Origin: Betaproteobacteria bacterium | GTDB lineage: Bacteria > Pseudomonadota > Gammaproteobacteria > Burkholderiales > SG8-41 | Reading direction: 5' to 3' | DNA length: 46,223 nt | Assembly (NCBI GenBank): GCA_029863175.1 | Contig: JAOTVX010000031.1 | Location: 1-46,223, forward strand | In this document: positions 1-9,061 of the stretch, piece by piece | How positions within the stretch are numbered: the stretch's first letter is position 1 | How the letters are laid out: each line of letters begins with the position of its first letter | Notes under the pieces: model-generated | Seen by the model: only the letters and a program-made list of their open reading frames with translations | What the model was told of the DNA's origin: nothing | The model's database searches: none | Program-made: the position numbers and the translations under genes

Positions 1-957
1 GCCATTGGCTATTCGGGTCTGACGACGAATCCGTTTGATCCCACACGCACGCCTGGCGGCTCGTCAAGCGGCTCCGCAGCCGCGGTTGGCGCCGGCATGG
101 TTCCTGCGGGACTCGGCACCCAGACCCAGGCGTCCACGCTTCGCCCGGCTGCCTACTGCGGCGCCGTGGGCTTCAAGCCGACCATCGGCACGCTGCACAC
201 CGGGGGGATCCACCCGCTGTCGGCCACCTGCGATCACCTCGGCGTCATCGCTGGCACCCTGGAAGACGCCTGGCGCGTGGCGTCCCAGGTATCGCTCGGC
301 ATCGGCAGTCCGGGCAATCGCTTCCTTTCCGGCGCAGGCGCCGAGCCACCCGCGCCGCGCCGACCCCGGCGCCTGATCCGCCTCTATACCCGCGGCTGGA
401 CCGAGATCGACAGCAACACCGAGGACGCGTTCGAGGCGGCCGTCTCGGCGCTGGAGGCAGCGGGCGTAGAGATCCGGAGCCGCGACAATGACCCGCAGGT
501 CGCGAGGATCGAGCGGCAGCTCGACGAAGGCGTGGATGGCGCGCTGGACATCGTCGCGTATGAGATGAAATGGCCGTATGAGGACTACATCGCCCGCTAC
601 GGCAAGATCATCGGCACACGCATCCATGGATTGATCGAGCGCGCGGGAAAGCTCTCGCCGGCGGATTATGAGGCCCTGCTCGCAAACCGCCAGCGCGTCA
701 TGGAACTCGTGCGGGAAACAGCTGCTGGAGCCGACGGCTACATCACGCTCGCCTCCTCCGGGCCGGCAATCCAGGGGCTGGAATACACCGGGAGCCGGAC
801 GTTCCTGGTCTACGGCTCGTGGCTGGGCGTGCCCGCTTTCAGCCTGCCACTATTGGAGGTGAACGGCCTTCCCCAAGGTGTTCAGCTCATCGGTGTTCCA
901 CACGGAGACGGCGCTTTGTGCGCCGCAGCGCACTGGCTCATGCGCGAATTTGGCTAG
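1..957 (+). CDS. Amidase signature family hydrolase, 5' truncated by the window edge
   Basis: The frame is open from base 1, giving 318 visible residues, so the N-terminal part that carries the catalytic Lys of the Ser-cisSer-Lys triad lies outside the window. Visible residues 19-25 read GGSSSGS, the glycine/serine signature with the cis-Ser. The nucleophile candidate is Ser45 in TQTQAS, followed by RPA and GFKPT as in the amidase core. Family enzymes hydrolyse amide bonds in the cytoplasm; the substrate cannot be told from this part. The gene faces the glutathione S-transferase tail to tail, with a repeat hairpin between them. Internal methionines (for example at 97) are not real starts because the signature motif lies before them. 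Confidence 0.9.
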   Translation, partial: AIGYSGLTTNPFDPTRTPGGSSSGSAAAVGAGMVPAGLGTQTQASTLRPAAYCGAVGFKPTIGTLHTGGIHPLSATCDHLGVIAGTLEDAWRVASQVSLGIGSPGNRFLSGAGAEPPAPRRPRRLIRLYTRGWTEIDSNTEDAFEAAVSALEAAGVEIRSRDNDPQVARIERQLDEGVDGALDIVAYEMKWPYEDYIARYGKIIGTRIHGLIERAGKLSPADYEALLANRQRVMELVRETAAGADGYITLASSGPAIQGLEYTGSRTFLVYGSWLGVPAFSLPLLEVNGLPQGVQLIGVPHGDGALCAAAHWLMREFG

Positions 958-979
958 AAGCCGTTTCAAAAACCTTTTT

Positions 980-1076
980 AGCCACGGAAACACACGGAAA
1001 CACAATAACGCCTGCGATCAGGCGCACGGCATGACACGGTTTTCTTTTCCGTGTGATTCCGTGTGATTCCGTGGCT
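980..1076. repeat. Inverted repeat of 10-bp units (CACGGAA family), copy 1
   Basis: The left arm at 980-1004 and the right arm at 1046-1076 are complementary. Each arm is built from 10-bp tandem units (ttccgtgtga on the right), and the outer ends read agccac and gtggct. The loop is about 41 bp. It lies between two convergent genes, so it could act as a two-way terminator. A second copy is at 16273-16372. Confidence 0.85.
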
Positions 1077-1135
1077 AATGGAGCTCGGAGTTTCGGAGTT
1101 CTTTCGCGAGCAGGCCCCGGCGTTCGTGAAAACGC

Positions 1136-1723
1136 TCAGTCGAGCTTGAGCCAGCCGGGAAGCGCCTCGCAGCGCCGCAGCCAGGCGTTGACCTCAGGAT
1201 AAGGCTCCAGCGGGATCCGGCCCTCGGGCGCACGCTTGACATACGGGTAGCATGCGATATCGGCGATCGTAGCGCGGCCGAGCGCGAGCCACTCATGCTT
1301 GTCAAAGTGGCCCTCCAGGATTTCCAGCGCCTTGCGGCCGTAACCTTGGTATACCTCAAGATCTCCCGGTATGCCGTACACGATGACGCCCCGCGCCCAC
1401 TGCAGCCCGAAGTAAATTTCGTTTTGCGCAAACGCCATCCAGTTCATCACCTCTGCCATCTCCAGCGGTTCAATCGGCAGCCATTGCTCCCCGCCGAATT
1501 TGCGCGCCAAATAGACGAGATGCGCCGTCGAGTCCCAGAGCACCTTGCCTTCGACTTCCATCACGGGCACCTGGCCGCGCGGATTGAGCTTGAGAAACGC
1601 GGGAGACTTGTGCTCGCGGCTTGGCCAGTCCACATACACTTTCTCGTACGGAATCCCGAGAATGGAAGCCAGGACCCGCACCTTGTACGAGTTGCCGGAG
1701 ATATCGGTGAGATAAAGCTTCAT
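1136..1723 (-). CDS. Glutathione S-transferase family protein
   Basis: This 195-residue protein has the usual GST length and layout. The N-terminal thioredoxin-like domain (about residues 1-78) shows SGNS near residue 9, where the thiol-activating residue sits, the cis-Pro segment GQVPV near residue 53 and DST near residue 64 in the glutathione gamma-glutamyl site. The all-helical C-terminal domain contains TIADIACYPY, the usual N-capping box. Such enzymes conjugate or reduce substrates with glutathione in the cytoplasm; the substrate is unknown. It ends tail to tail with the amidase. The region upstream of its start (1724-2080) is filled with repeats. Confidence 0.9.
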   Translation of the reverse strand: MKLYLTDISGNSYKVRVLASILGIPYEKVYVDWPSREHKSPAFLKLNPRGQVPVMEVEGKVLWDSTAHLVYLARKFGGEQWLPIEPLEMAEVMNWMAFAQNEIYFGLQWARGVIVYGIPGDLEVYQGYGRKALEILEGHFDKHEWLALGRATIADIACYPYVKRAPEGRIPLEPYPEVNAWLRRCEALPGWLKLD

Positions 1724-1786
1724 GGCGGTAATAAAGAAGGTGTTAGGGATTCGTTATCAAAGCAAGGGCGAGAAACGCTCGCAAGA

Positions 1787-2064
1787 GCCGGTGACCGCGC
1801 GCCTCACTGGTCACCGGTCGCTGGTTACTGCAGTTATCGCCGCCGATGAACGCCGATAAACGCCGACCGAAATAACGAATCAACACGCGTTAAAAACCTA
1901 GACCAACAAGACCCACAAAGTTTTTCGATAATTTTCTGTAAAACGGGTTCCTCCAAACTGTATATGCTCTTTGATTAAGCCGTTATCGGCGTGTATCGGC
2001 GTTCATCGGCGGCTAATATGGATTTTCGTATTCGTCAAAACGCTTTGTTTATCTGCGGCTAAAT
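1787..2064. repeat. Inverted repeat of 10-bp units (CGCCGATAAA family) in a 357-bp gap
   Basis: The gap 1724-2080 has no supportable gene. It starts with 7-bp-spaced GTCACCG-like words (1787-1826). It then has an almost perfect inverted pair, 1836-1866 against 1985-2014, each arm being three 10-bp units (cgccgataaa on one side, atcggcgtgt on the other). The loop between them is about 118 bp and AT-richer. A further partial copy, tttatctgcggctaa, lies near 2048-2062. Confidence 0.8.
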
Positions 2065-2080
2065 TGAATGCGTGCTCTGG

Positions 2081-3142
2081 TTACACCGCCGCGGCTACGG
2101 CGTCACCCATCTCCGTTGTGCTCGCCTTGCCGCCGAGATCTCCGGTCAGGTGCTTCGCTTCCGCAATCACCTTTTCCATCGCGGTGTCCATGAGCTCGGC
2201 AGCCGAGACCGCGTTCGGCTCCTTATATTTCCGACCAAGCCACTCGAAGAGCATCTTTCCCGACATGATCATCGCGTACGGGTTGGCGATGTTCTGCCCC
2301 GCGATATCGGGCGCCGAGCCATGCGTCGCCTGCGCCATCGCATAGCGCTCGCCCATCACCAATCCCGGGGCGAGCCCAAGGCCGCCGACGAGCCCTGCAC
2401 CCTCGTCGGTCAGGATGTCGCCGAACTGGTTGGTCGTGACGACGACATCGAAACGCTGCGGTTCCATGACCAGCTTCATCGCGAAACCGTCGACCAGCAC
2501 CTCCTCCAGCCTGACGTCGGGAAAATCCTGCGCCACCTTGCGGCACTCTTCCGCGAACATGCCGCAACAGAGCTTGTAGACCGAGGCCTTGTGCACCGAG
2601 GTCACGATCTTGCGACTGCGGGTCTTCGCGATCTCGAAAGCAGCACGCGCCACCCGGTTGGCGCCCTTGCGCGTGATCACGCGCATGCCGATTGAGATAT
2701 CGTCATTGGGGCGAAACTCTCCGCTCCCCGCGACCACGACGCCGCCGGCCTGCATGCCTTCGGTCGTTTCGCGCAGGAACACGATGTCCACGTCCTTGTG
2801 CACGGAGGGGATGTTGGGGTAAGACTTCACCGGCTTCACGTTGGCGTACATCTCGTACTTCTTGCGCAGCGGCGGGTTGATCCAGGTCGGGTCGTTCTTC
2901 GGATAGGCGTCGTGCCCGTGAGGGCCGAAGACCCAGCCGTCGAGCTTGAACAGAGCGTCCACGGTACTCTGTGGACAGGTGTGCCCGTGCACCTCGTGCG
3001 CCTTGACGCCGGTGAGCAGCTCCTGCCATTCCAGCTGCAGGCCGGTCTTCGCGGCGGCCGCCTTCATCACCTTCACGGCCTCGGGCACGACCTCCGGCCC
3101 GATGTCGTCTCCCGCTACAATTCCGATTTTCAACACTGACAT
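2081..3142 (-). CDS. Isocitrate/isopropylmalate family dehydrogenase, paralog 1
   Basis: I chose the start at 3142 because AAAGGA sits just upstream and the family N-terminus begins there; the open frame runs further only by chance. The 353-residue protein has GDDIGPE (11-17), the substrate Arg/Glu segment LRETTEG (123-129), a catalytic Lys at 185 in SVHK, the metal Asp cluster around NQFGDILTDE (238-247) and the NAD-site motif HGSAPDIAG (274-282). The family oxidises and decarboxylates 2-hydroxy-3-carboxy acids (isocitrate, 3-isopropylmalate, tartrate, homoisocitrate); the exact substrate is not clear. It is divergent from the ketopantoate-reductase-like gene and closely resembles paralog 2 at 4592-5647. 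Confidence 0.9.
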   Translation of the reverse strand: MSVLKIGIVAGDDIGPEVVPEAVKVMKAAAAKTGLQLEWQELLTGVKAHEVHGHTCPQSTVDALFKLDGWVFGPHGHDAYPKNDPTWINPPLRKKYEMYANVKPVKSYPNIPSVHKDVDIVFLRETTEGMQAGGVVVAGSGEFRPNDDISIGMRVITRKGANRVARAAFEIAKTRSRKIVTSVHKASVYKLCCGMFAEECRKVAQDFPDVRLEEVLVDGFAMKLVMEPQRFDVVVTTNQFGDILTDEGAGLVGGLGLAPGLVMGERYAMAQATHGSAPDIAGQNIANPYAMIMSGKMLFEWLGRKYKEPNAVSAAELMDTAMEKVIAEAKHLTGDLGGKASTTEMGDAVAAAV

Positions 3143-3310
3143 TCCTTTAACAAATAGAACATTCAATCCGGGTTGCGCCAGGTGGCCAAGTGTAGAAGAA
3201 CTGGCAGATTCCGCATAGACTGCGAAGAACGAAACGTCTTCAGGCGGGCTTCCGGATCCCGCGGCCCTGCGGGACGCACGCGGTTCGCTCAAGCCATATA
3301 GGAGTCGATG

Positions 3311-4378
3311 ATGGGCAAGAGGATTGCAGTGGTAGGCACAGGCGCGCTCGGCGGCTATGTCGGCGGCCATCTCGCCCATCAGGGGCAGGATGTGACGTTG
3401 ATCGACATGTGGCCCGAGAACATCGACGCGATCCGCGCCCGCGGGCTGGACCTCGACGGGATCACCGACGAAGAGAAAATCACGGTGACCCGCGCCAAGA
3501 CCATGCACATCACCGAAGTGCAATCGCTGTGCAAGCAGGCGCCCGTCGACATCGCATTCGTCTCGGTCAAGTCGTACGACACCGAATGGGCGACAGCGCT
3601 CATCAAGCCTTATCTCGCGCCCGACGGCTACGTGGTGTCGCTGCAGAACTGCCTGAACGAGGAGAAGATTGCTTCAATCGTCGGCTGGGGCAGGACGCTC
3701 GGGGTCGTCGCATCGGTGATCTCCGTGTGGCTTTATGAGCCGGGGCGCATCCGCCGCACGGCCGCCAGGGGCGGCGACAAGCACACCGTGTTCCGCGTGG
3801 GTGAAAGCCACGGATTGATCACGCCGCGCGTCAAGGAGTTGGTCGAAATGCTCTCGAGCGTCGACAGCAGCAAGGCGACGGACAACCTGTGGGGCGAGCG
3901 CTGGTCCAAACTGTGCATGAATGGCATGCACAACGGCGTCGCCGCCGCCACGGGACTTTCGGGCCGAGACCGCGACGGGAATACGGCGATCCGGCGCTTC
4001 TCAATCAAGCTGGGGGGCGAGGCGGTGCGGGTCGGCCAGGCCCTGGGCTTCCGGCTGGTCAATCTGGGCAAGCTGGCGCCGGAGCGGCTTGCGCTCGCCG
4101 CGGAGGGCCACGCCGATGCGCTGGCCGAGGTGGAGGAAATTATGATCGCGCACATCGCATCCAATCCGCGCGCGGGCATTCAGCGCCCGTCGATGGCGCA
4201 GGACATGCTCAAGGGCAGACGCACCGAGATCGAGCTCATGAATGGCTTCATTGCCGAAAAGGGCCGGCTCGCCGGCGTCCCAACCCCATCTCACGAGAAA
4301 CTGACCGAGATTGTCACCCGCGTCGAGCACGGAGAGCTTCCCCCGTCAGCCACGAATCTCGGCGGCTCGGGAAGATAG
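3311..4378 (+). CDS. Ketopantoate reductase family oxidoreductase (PanE/ApbA fold)
   Basis: Two ATGs stand in tandem (3308 and 3311). I prefer 3311 because AGGAG at 3299-3303 is then spaced 7 nt away. The 355-residue protein starts with a Rossmann motif GTGALGG (9-15). Lys87 in SVKSYDT, the segment QNCLNEE near 112 and Lys200/Asn204 in WSKLCMN match the conserved positions of ketopantoate reductases. In this catabolic setting, between two beta-decarboxylating dehydrogenase paralogs, it is more likely to reduce or oxidise a 2-oxo/2-hydroxy acid intermediate than to make pantoate, but that is inference. It is longer than E. coli PanE (about 300 residues). Confidence 0.85.
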   Translation: MGKRIAVVGTGALGGYVGGHLAHQGQDVTLIDMWPENIDAIRARGLDLDGITDEEKITVTRAKTMHITEVQSLCKQAPVDIAFVSVKSYDTEWATALIKPYLAPDGYVVSLQNCLNEEKIASIVGWGRTLGVVASVISVWLYEPGRIRRTAARGGDKHTVFRVGESHGLITPRVKELVEMLSSVDSSKATDNLWGERWSKLCMNGMHNGVAAATGLSGRDRDGNTAIRRFSIKLGGEAVRVGQALGFRLVNLGKLAPERLALAAEGHADALAEVEEIMIAHIASNPRAGIQRPSMAQDMLKGRRTEIELMNGFIAEKGRLAGVPTPSHEKLTEIVTRVEHGELPPSATNLGGSGR

Positions 4379-4457
4379 TGCGAATCGGTGTGCCAGTCCG
4401 CGCCGAAATTCACTTTGTCTTCGGGCTCCTTCACCACGCGCGTCATGTGCGGATGAT

Positions 4458-4577
4458 GGTGATGAGACGTGGTGATGAATACTGATGATGAAAGGCGCCA
4501 AAGGACGCTGCCGGCGCAAAGCGATCGGTTTTCATCACCATTACTCATCACTATCTTTCATCACCATTAATCATCAC
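4458..4577. repeat. 13-bp-period inverted repeat (TCATCAC family), locus 1
   Basis: Left units start at 4458, 4471 and 4484; right units start at 4532, 4545, 4558 and 4571. All are exactly 13 bp apart, with ggtgatgaatact-like units on the left and the complementary tcatcaccattaa-like units on the right. It lies between two convergent genes. Confidence 0.88.
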
Positions 4578-4591
4578 TTTTTCCGCCGTCG

Positions 4592-5647
4592 CTAGACGGC
4601 GGCGGCGATGGCGTCGCCCATCTCGCTGGTACTCGCGCTTCCACCCAGGTCGCCCGTGAGGTGCTTCGCTTCGGCGATCACCTTGTCGACCGCTGCATCG
4701 ATGCGCTGCGCGGCCGCGCTGGCCTTGGGCTCGTTGCGCTTCCTGGCGAGCCACTCGAACAGCATCTTCCCCGAGACGATGAGGGCGTAGGGATTGGCGA
4801 TGTTCTGGCCCGCGATGTCCGGTGCGGAACCGTGGGTGGCCTGCGCCATCGCCTGCCGCTCGCCGATGCACAGGCCGGGAGCAAGGCCGAGCCCGCCAAC
4901 AAGCCCGGCGCCCTGGTCGGTCAGAATGTCGCCGAACTGATTGGTCGTGACGACGACATCGTACTGCCACGGGTTCATCATCAGCTTCATGGAAAAACCA
5001 TCGACCAGCGCCTCGTCGTACGCGACGTCCGGAAATTCCTTCGCTGCCCTGCGGCATTCCTCGGCGAACATCCCACATGCAAGCCGGTAGATCGGCTCTT
5101 TGTGCACCGCGGTCACCTTTTTCATCTTACGCAAGCGCGCAATCTCGAACGCCGCAAGTGCCACGCGCCTGGAGCCGCGACGGGTGATGACGCGCGATGC
5201 GATCGTGATCTCGTCGTTCGGCCGAAACTCGCCGGCGCCCGCGACCACCGTGTCGGAAGACTGCATGCCTTCGGTCACCTCGCGCAGAAACACGATATCC
5301 ACATCCTTGTGCACGGACTGGATGTTGGAGTACGACCTGACCGGCTTCACGCTCGCGAACAGCTCGAAGCGCTTGCGCAGCGGCGGCATGATCCATGTCG
5401 GATCGTTACGGGGATACGCATTGTGGCCGATCGGCCCGCACAACCAGCCGTCGGCGTCTTCCAGAGCCGCCACGGTGGCATGCGGCAGCGTATGGCCGTG
5501 CTGCTCGTGACCGCGCTTGCCGATCGCCAGTTCCTGCCACTTGACCTCCAACCCGGTCTTCGCCGCTGCGGCCTTCATCACCTTGACCGCCTCGGGCACG
5601 ACCTCGAGACCGATGTCGTCGCCGAGCAGTATCCCGATCGTCAGCAT
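4592..5647 (-). CDS. Isocitrate/isopropylmalate family dehydrogenase, paralog 2
   Basis: The start at 5647 is set by the strong site GGAGGA on the coding strand, 7-8 nt upstream. The 351-residue protein aligns end to end with paralog 1, including LREVTEGMQ, the catalytic Lys in AVHKEP, NQFGDILTDQ and HGSAPDIAGQ. One oddity is that the usually conserved GDDIGPE reads GDDIGLE (9-15). The two paralogs flank the reductase gene at 3311-4378 on the opposite strand, which suggests an ancient duplication. The family reaction is NAD(P)-dependent oxidative decarboxylation of a hydroxy-dicarboxylate or -tricarboxylate. The downstream (4578-4591) and upstream gaps are packed with 13-bp repeats. Confidence 0.9.
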   Translation of the reverse strand: MLTIGILLGDDIGLEVVPEAVKVMKAAAAKTGLEVKWQELAIGKRGHEQHGHTLPHATVAALEDADGWLCGPIGHNAYPRNDPTWIMPPLRKRFELFASVKPVRSYSNIQSVHKDVDIVFLREVTEGMQSSDTVVAGAGEFRPNDEITIASRVITRRGSRRVALAAFEIARLRKMKKVTAVHKEPIYRLACGMFAEECRRAAKEFPDVAYDEALVDGFSMKLMMNPWQYDVVVTTNQFGDILTDQGAGLVGGLGLAPGLCIGERQAMAQATHGSAPDIAGQNIANPYALIVSGKMLFEWLARKRNEPKASAAAQRIDAAVDKVIAEAKHLTGDLGGSASTSEMGDAIAAAV

Positions 5648-5668
5648 TGTTGCCCTCCTCCATCGATA

Positions 5669-5822
5669 GTGATGAAAGATGGTGATGACTAATGGTGATG
5701 AAAAATGGTGACGTACAAACACAAACCGCTACTCATCACCATTCCTCATCACTATTCCTCATCACTATTCCTCATCACTATTCCTCATCACTATTCCTCA
5801 TCACTATTCCTCATCACCAATC
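5669..5822. repeat. 13-bp-period inverted repeat, locus 2, with seven right-hand units
   Basis: The left arm has units at 5669, 5682, 5695 and 5708. The right arm is a clean tandem of seven 13-bp units from 5732 to 5822 (ctcatcactattc; the first and last copies are slightly different). The loop is about 17 bp. This is the most expanded member of the family in the window. Confidence 0.93.
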
Positions 5823-5858
5823 TGCGGTTACGTGGCCTTCCTCTGTTCTTGGGAAATC

Positions 5859-6010
5859 CTAGAGCTTGAGCAGCCGCGCGGCATTGTCGCTCAATATCAG
5901 CTGCGCTTGAGCTCCCGCACCGCCAGCTCCGGCGCCTGCGTCGGCAGCTGAATGTTGCCGACGAACCGCTCGGGATACTCCCGGCGCGCCGCAGGGCTCG
6001 CGGTGCTCAT
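5859..6010 (-). pseudogene. Amidohydrolase family remnant with a large internal deletion
   Basis: The ATG at 6010 overlaps the TGA stop of the upstream TcuA-like gene (ATGA). The frame gives 37 codons including REYPERFVGNIQLPTQAPEL, typical of the segment in amidohydrolase family 2 proteins where the aged substrate-barrel strand follows a YPDRF-like motif. It then stops. Immediately after, in another frame, the sequence reads LILSDNAARLLKL and a stop codon, the classic last residues of this family. The roughly 200 residues between are missing. I read this as an intact operon gene that lost its middle; the junction is near 5898-5905. Confidence 0.75.
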
Positions 6011-7500
6011 GCTGCGCGCACGGCTGCAGCGGCCCCGTTGCCGGCGATCCTGCCAAACACCAGGCCCGAGACGAGGCCCGTGCCCGCCGGGTAGTTGAAG
6101 TAGAAAATTCCTCCGACCATCTCGCCGGCCGCGTAGAGACCGGGAATCGGAACGTAGCCCAGATCGAGCACCTGCCCGGTTTCGTGGTTGATGCGCAGCC
6201 CCCCGAACGTGAAGGTGATGCCGCAGGTCACGCCGTAGGCCTCGAACGGGGGTGTATCGAGCGGGTTCGCCCAGTTCGACTTGGGCGGCTCGATGCCCAC
6301 CGTGCCGCGCCCATCCCTGACCGCATGATTGAACGGCACGTCGATGCGCACGGCGGCGTTGTACTCTCGCACCGTCTTGAGAAACGCCTCAGGATCCACG
6401 CCCTCCAGTTTCCCGGCAAGCTCTTCGAGCGTGTTGGCGGCAAACCGCGTCACATTCCTCCCGCCGTATTCCTTCTGGAGGAGCGGCTTCACTTTGGCGT
6501 CGAACACCTGGTAAGCATATTGTCCTGTCTGCTTCAGCACTTCCGCGCCGTACCTCGCGTAGGTGTAATTGTAGAAATCCGCTCCTTCGTCCACGAACCG
6601 TTTGCCTTCCGCGTTGATCATGACGGACAGCGGGTAACTGTGCCGATAGGGATCGTGCGACCGCTCTACCACGCCGAACTCCGGTGCGTGGCGCTCCCAC
6701 GACACCGCATGGCGGCCGGACCAGTTGCCGTAGGGGCAGGCGCCAATCTCAAGCGCCATCTTCAGGCCCTCGCCCAGGTTGTGGCGCGTGCCGCGGACCT
6801 TGGCGAGCTCCCATCCAGGTCCCAGGTAGCGCGTGCGCCACTCGGGGTTCGACTCAAAACCGCCGCAGGCGAGCACAACCGCACGCGCCCCGAACTCGAC
6901 CAGCTTGCCCTGGCGCTTGGCTCGCACCCCCAGCACCCGCTCGCCGTCGTAGATTAGGGACACCGCGCGCGTTTCGTAGAAGATCTCGACGCCTTTCTTG
7001 ACGGCGGTCTTCGTCAGATCCTCCACCAGTCCGGCGCCACCGCCGTTCACGGTGAGCGGGAATCGGCCGAAGAACACGCGCCTGCCATTGACGATGGCCG
7101 ACTGTGTCCCGTAATTCGGCACGAAGCTCGCGCCCTGGCTCCGCAGCCAGACCATGCCCTCCAGGCTTTTCGTGATCAGGGCCTCGCTCAAGTCGGGATC
7201 GGTGCGGTAGCTGGTGACGCGGTACAAATCGTCATAAAACTCCTCGACGGTGTTGCTATCCCAGTCGGTGTTCTTCGCCTCCTCTTCCGGGATGTCGGTG
7301 ATCTTCTTGAGATCCTCCACCGAGCTGTAGGCGAAGCGCATGACTCCGCCGGCGAAACGGCTGTTGCCTCCGGATTCTTCCTCCGTTGCGGACTCCAGCA
7401 TGGCCACCGTCACGCCGGCGTCTCGCGCCGATAACGCCGCGCACAGCGCTGCGTTTCCCTTTCCGACGACCAACACGTCAAACTGTTGCACGGCTTTCAT
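6007..7500 (-). CDS. FAD-dependent dehydrogenase resembling tricarballylate dehydrogenase TcuA
   Basis: This 497-residue flavoprotein belongs to the fumarate reductase/succinate dehydrogenase flavoprotein family. The N-terminal dinucleotide site is VVGKGNAALCAALSA (about 11-25), followed by GGNSRFAGG. The C-terminal FAD segment reads AGEMVGG and NYPAGTGLVSG, very much like TcuA, which oxidises tricarballylate to cis-aconitate in the cytoplasm. There is no TcuB electron-transfer partner or TcuC transporter nearby, so the acceptor is unknown. The gene follows the MmgE/PrpD gene at 7646-9061 on the same strand, and its stop overlaps the start of the broken amidohydrolase. Substrate assignment is by similarity only; other 3-ketosteroid-type or fumarate-type activities are possible. 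Confidence 0.85.
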   Translation of the reverse strand: MKAVQQFDVLVVGKGNAALCAALSARDAGVTVAMLESATEEESGGNSRFAGGVMRFAYSSVEDLKKITDIPEEEAKNTDWDSNTVEEFYDDLYRVTSYRTDPDLSEALITKSLEGMVWLRSQGASFVPNYGTQSAIVNGRRVFFGRFPLTVNGGGAGLVEDLTKTAVKKGVEIFYETRAVSLIYDGERVLGVRAKRQGKLVEFGARAVVLACGGFESNPEWRTRYLGPGWELAKVRGTRHNLGEGLKMALEIGACPYGNWSGRHAVSWERHAPEFGVVERSHDPYRHSYPLSVMINAEGKRFVDEGADFYNYTYARYGAEVLKQTGQYAYQVFDAKVKPLLQKEYGGRNVTRFAANTLEELAGKLEGVDPEAFLKTVREYNAAVRIDVPFNHAVRDGRGTVGIEPPKSNWANPLDTPPFEAYGVTCGITFTFGGLRINHETGQVLDLGYVPIPGLYAAGEMVGGIFYFNYPAGTGLVSGLVFGRIAGNGAAAAVRAA

Positions 7501-7645
7501 CCTCGTTCGATTGAGTTTCTGACGACTGCAGCGACATGCTCCCTGCGATTCCCCGCATCAGGCGCCGCTGCGGTGATTCTGGAACCCCTCTTATCTCGAT
7601 TGCTGATGCCGCCCGGGATTGACCGCTCCCGGGTCGACAGAAACC

Positions 7646-9061
7646 TCAGGCGACACCCCTTTTCGCCGCTTGCTCGACGGGCTTCGCAGCGACGGCGGCC
7701 GGCTCGAGCAGCCTGGTGACCTCCAGCATCGAGCCCGATTCCTCGAATGAATCGATCCTGCGGCACACCGCGGCCGCGGCTTGCGGCGTCAGGACGCGGG
7801 ACGCGCAGTTCTCGAATTTGGCCTTCAGGTGCTCGGGCGAAATGGGGTTATCCGAAGTCCTGCCGAGCGGCCGGTCCACCTTCTCCGAGAACGTTCTCCC
7901 GTCCGACAACGTCACCTTCACTTCCGCGTCGAATGGATCATCGTCCGCAAACGGCTTGCCGGCATACGGCGCCGCATGGACGCGCGGCAGTAAATCCCGC
8001 ACCGCCGGGTCACACCAGGCGTCGCCTTCGAAATGCTCGAGCACGACCTTGCCGTGCATCAGCGCGCGAGCCACGCAATATTGCACGCTGAACTTGGCCG
8101 CGAGCGTGCTGTCGGGATCGGCCCGGTCGGTATGGGCAAGCCCGCGCGCCGCCGTCCACGAATCGACGCGCGCCATCGTGCGCATGTCGAACGGGCCGTA
8201 CCGCCGCACCAGGTTGAGCGCCGCTTCCACCGCGGCATGCGTGCTGTAGCAGCACGGGTACAGCTTGTAGCTTGCGCCCGGGGATGCAATTTCCCACTCG
8301 TCCCACCCCTCGAGGGCGCGCGCTGCGTCGTAATTCCCCTCGCCATTGAATACCTTGAAGAAGCCCTGCTTGTGCTCGAATGCATCGACGTTGGCCGTAT
8401 AGCCCTTGCGCGCGAGCAGCACCGCGAGCAGTCCGCCGCGGGCGCATTGGCCGGCATGCAGGGGCTTGGTCATGGTGCCGAAGTTGGCCTTGATTCCCGC
8501 CGCAAGCGATGCGGCGAGCACGAGCGCGGTTTCCGTTTCGTCCGTGGTTAATTCGAGCAACCGCGCGCAGGCTGATGCCACGGCAAACACGCCCAGTGTC
8601 GAGGTCGGATGCCAGCCGTTCTCGGTATGGTAGGGATTGACGCAGCGCCCGATGCGCGCGCCCACTTCGTAGCCGGCGGCGTGCGCCAGCAGCACGTTGC
8701 GCCCGCCCGCCCCGAACGCCTCGCCCGCAGCGATCAGCGCGGGGACCATCACCGCCGACACGTGCCCGCCCAGATTCTTGGCCGTGTTGTCGAAGTCCAG
8801 CGCGTGCGCCGCCGTGCCGTTGACGAGTGCGGCATCGAGGGGGCGCACACGCCGGTCACTGCCGAAGAGAAGGCAAGGGCCGTCGCCGGACTGCAATCCG
8901 AGCACGTCTTCGACCATGTGCGGCGCCTCCTCGACAGAACCGGCCAGCATGACGCCCACCGTGTCGAGAACCGCAATCCGGCACCAGTAAATGACCTCCG
9001 GCGGAAGGTCCTCGTAGGACATCGCCGTGATCCGTTGCGCCAGCTGGCGTGCGATAGTCAT
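7646..9061 (-). CDS. MmgE/PrpD family protein, paralog 1
   Basis: The 471-residue length fits the family, which includes 2-methylcitrate dehydratase PrpD and cis-aconitate decarboxylase. Near residues 86-93 it has HALDFDNT, the family motif HxxDFDDT, then GWHPTSTLGVF and TKPLHAGQCARGG. The reaction is usually loss or addition of water on a tricarboxylate, but many members are uncharacterised. It precedes the TcuA-like gene by 145 bp. Its ATG overlaps the stop of a 54-codon ORF upstream (9058-9222), which would couple their translation if that ORF is real. Confidence 0.9.
   Translation of the reverse strand: MTIARQLAQRITAMSYEDLPPEVIYWCRIAVLDTVGVMLAGSVEEAPHMVEDVLGLQSGDGPCLLFGSDRRVRPLDAALVNGTAAHALDFDNTAKNLGGHVSAVMVPALIAAGEAFGAGGRNVLLAHAAGYEVGARIGRCVNPYHTENGWHPTSTLGVFAVASACARLLELTTDETETALVLAASLAAGIKANFGTMTKPLHAGQCARGGLLAVLLARKGYTANVDAFEHKQGFFKVFNGEGNYDAARALEGWDEWEIASPGASYKLYPCCYSTHAAVEAALNLVRRYGPFDMRTMARVDSWTAARGLAHTDRADPDSTLAAKFSVQYCVARALMHGKVVLEHFEGDAWCDPAVRDLLPRVHAAPYAGKPFADDDPFDAEVKVTLSDGRTFSEKVDRPLGRTSDNPISPEHLKAKFENCASRVLTPQAAAAVCRRIDSFEESGSMLEVTRLLEPAAVAAKPVEQAAKRGVA

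Noticed and set aside
3257..3274. Operator or terminator hairpin (tcccgc ... gcggga) in the divergent gap
   Set aside because: A 6-bp GC-rich stem is expected by chance at this base composition.
5732..5822. CRISPR array
   Set aside because: Units are 13 bp and directly abutting, with no spacers; there is an inverted counterpart and no cas gene.
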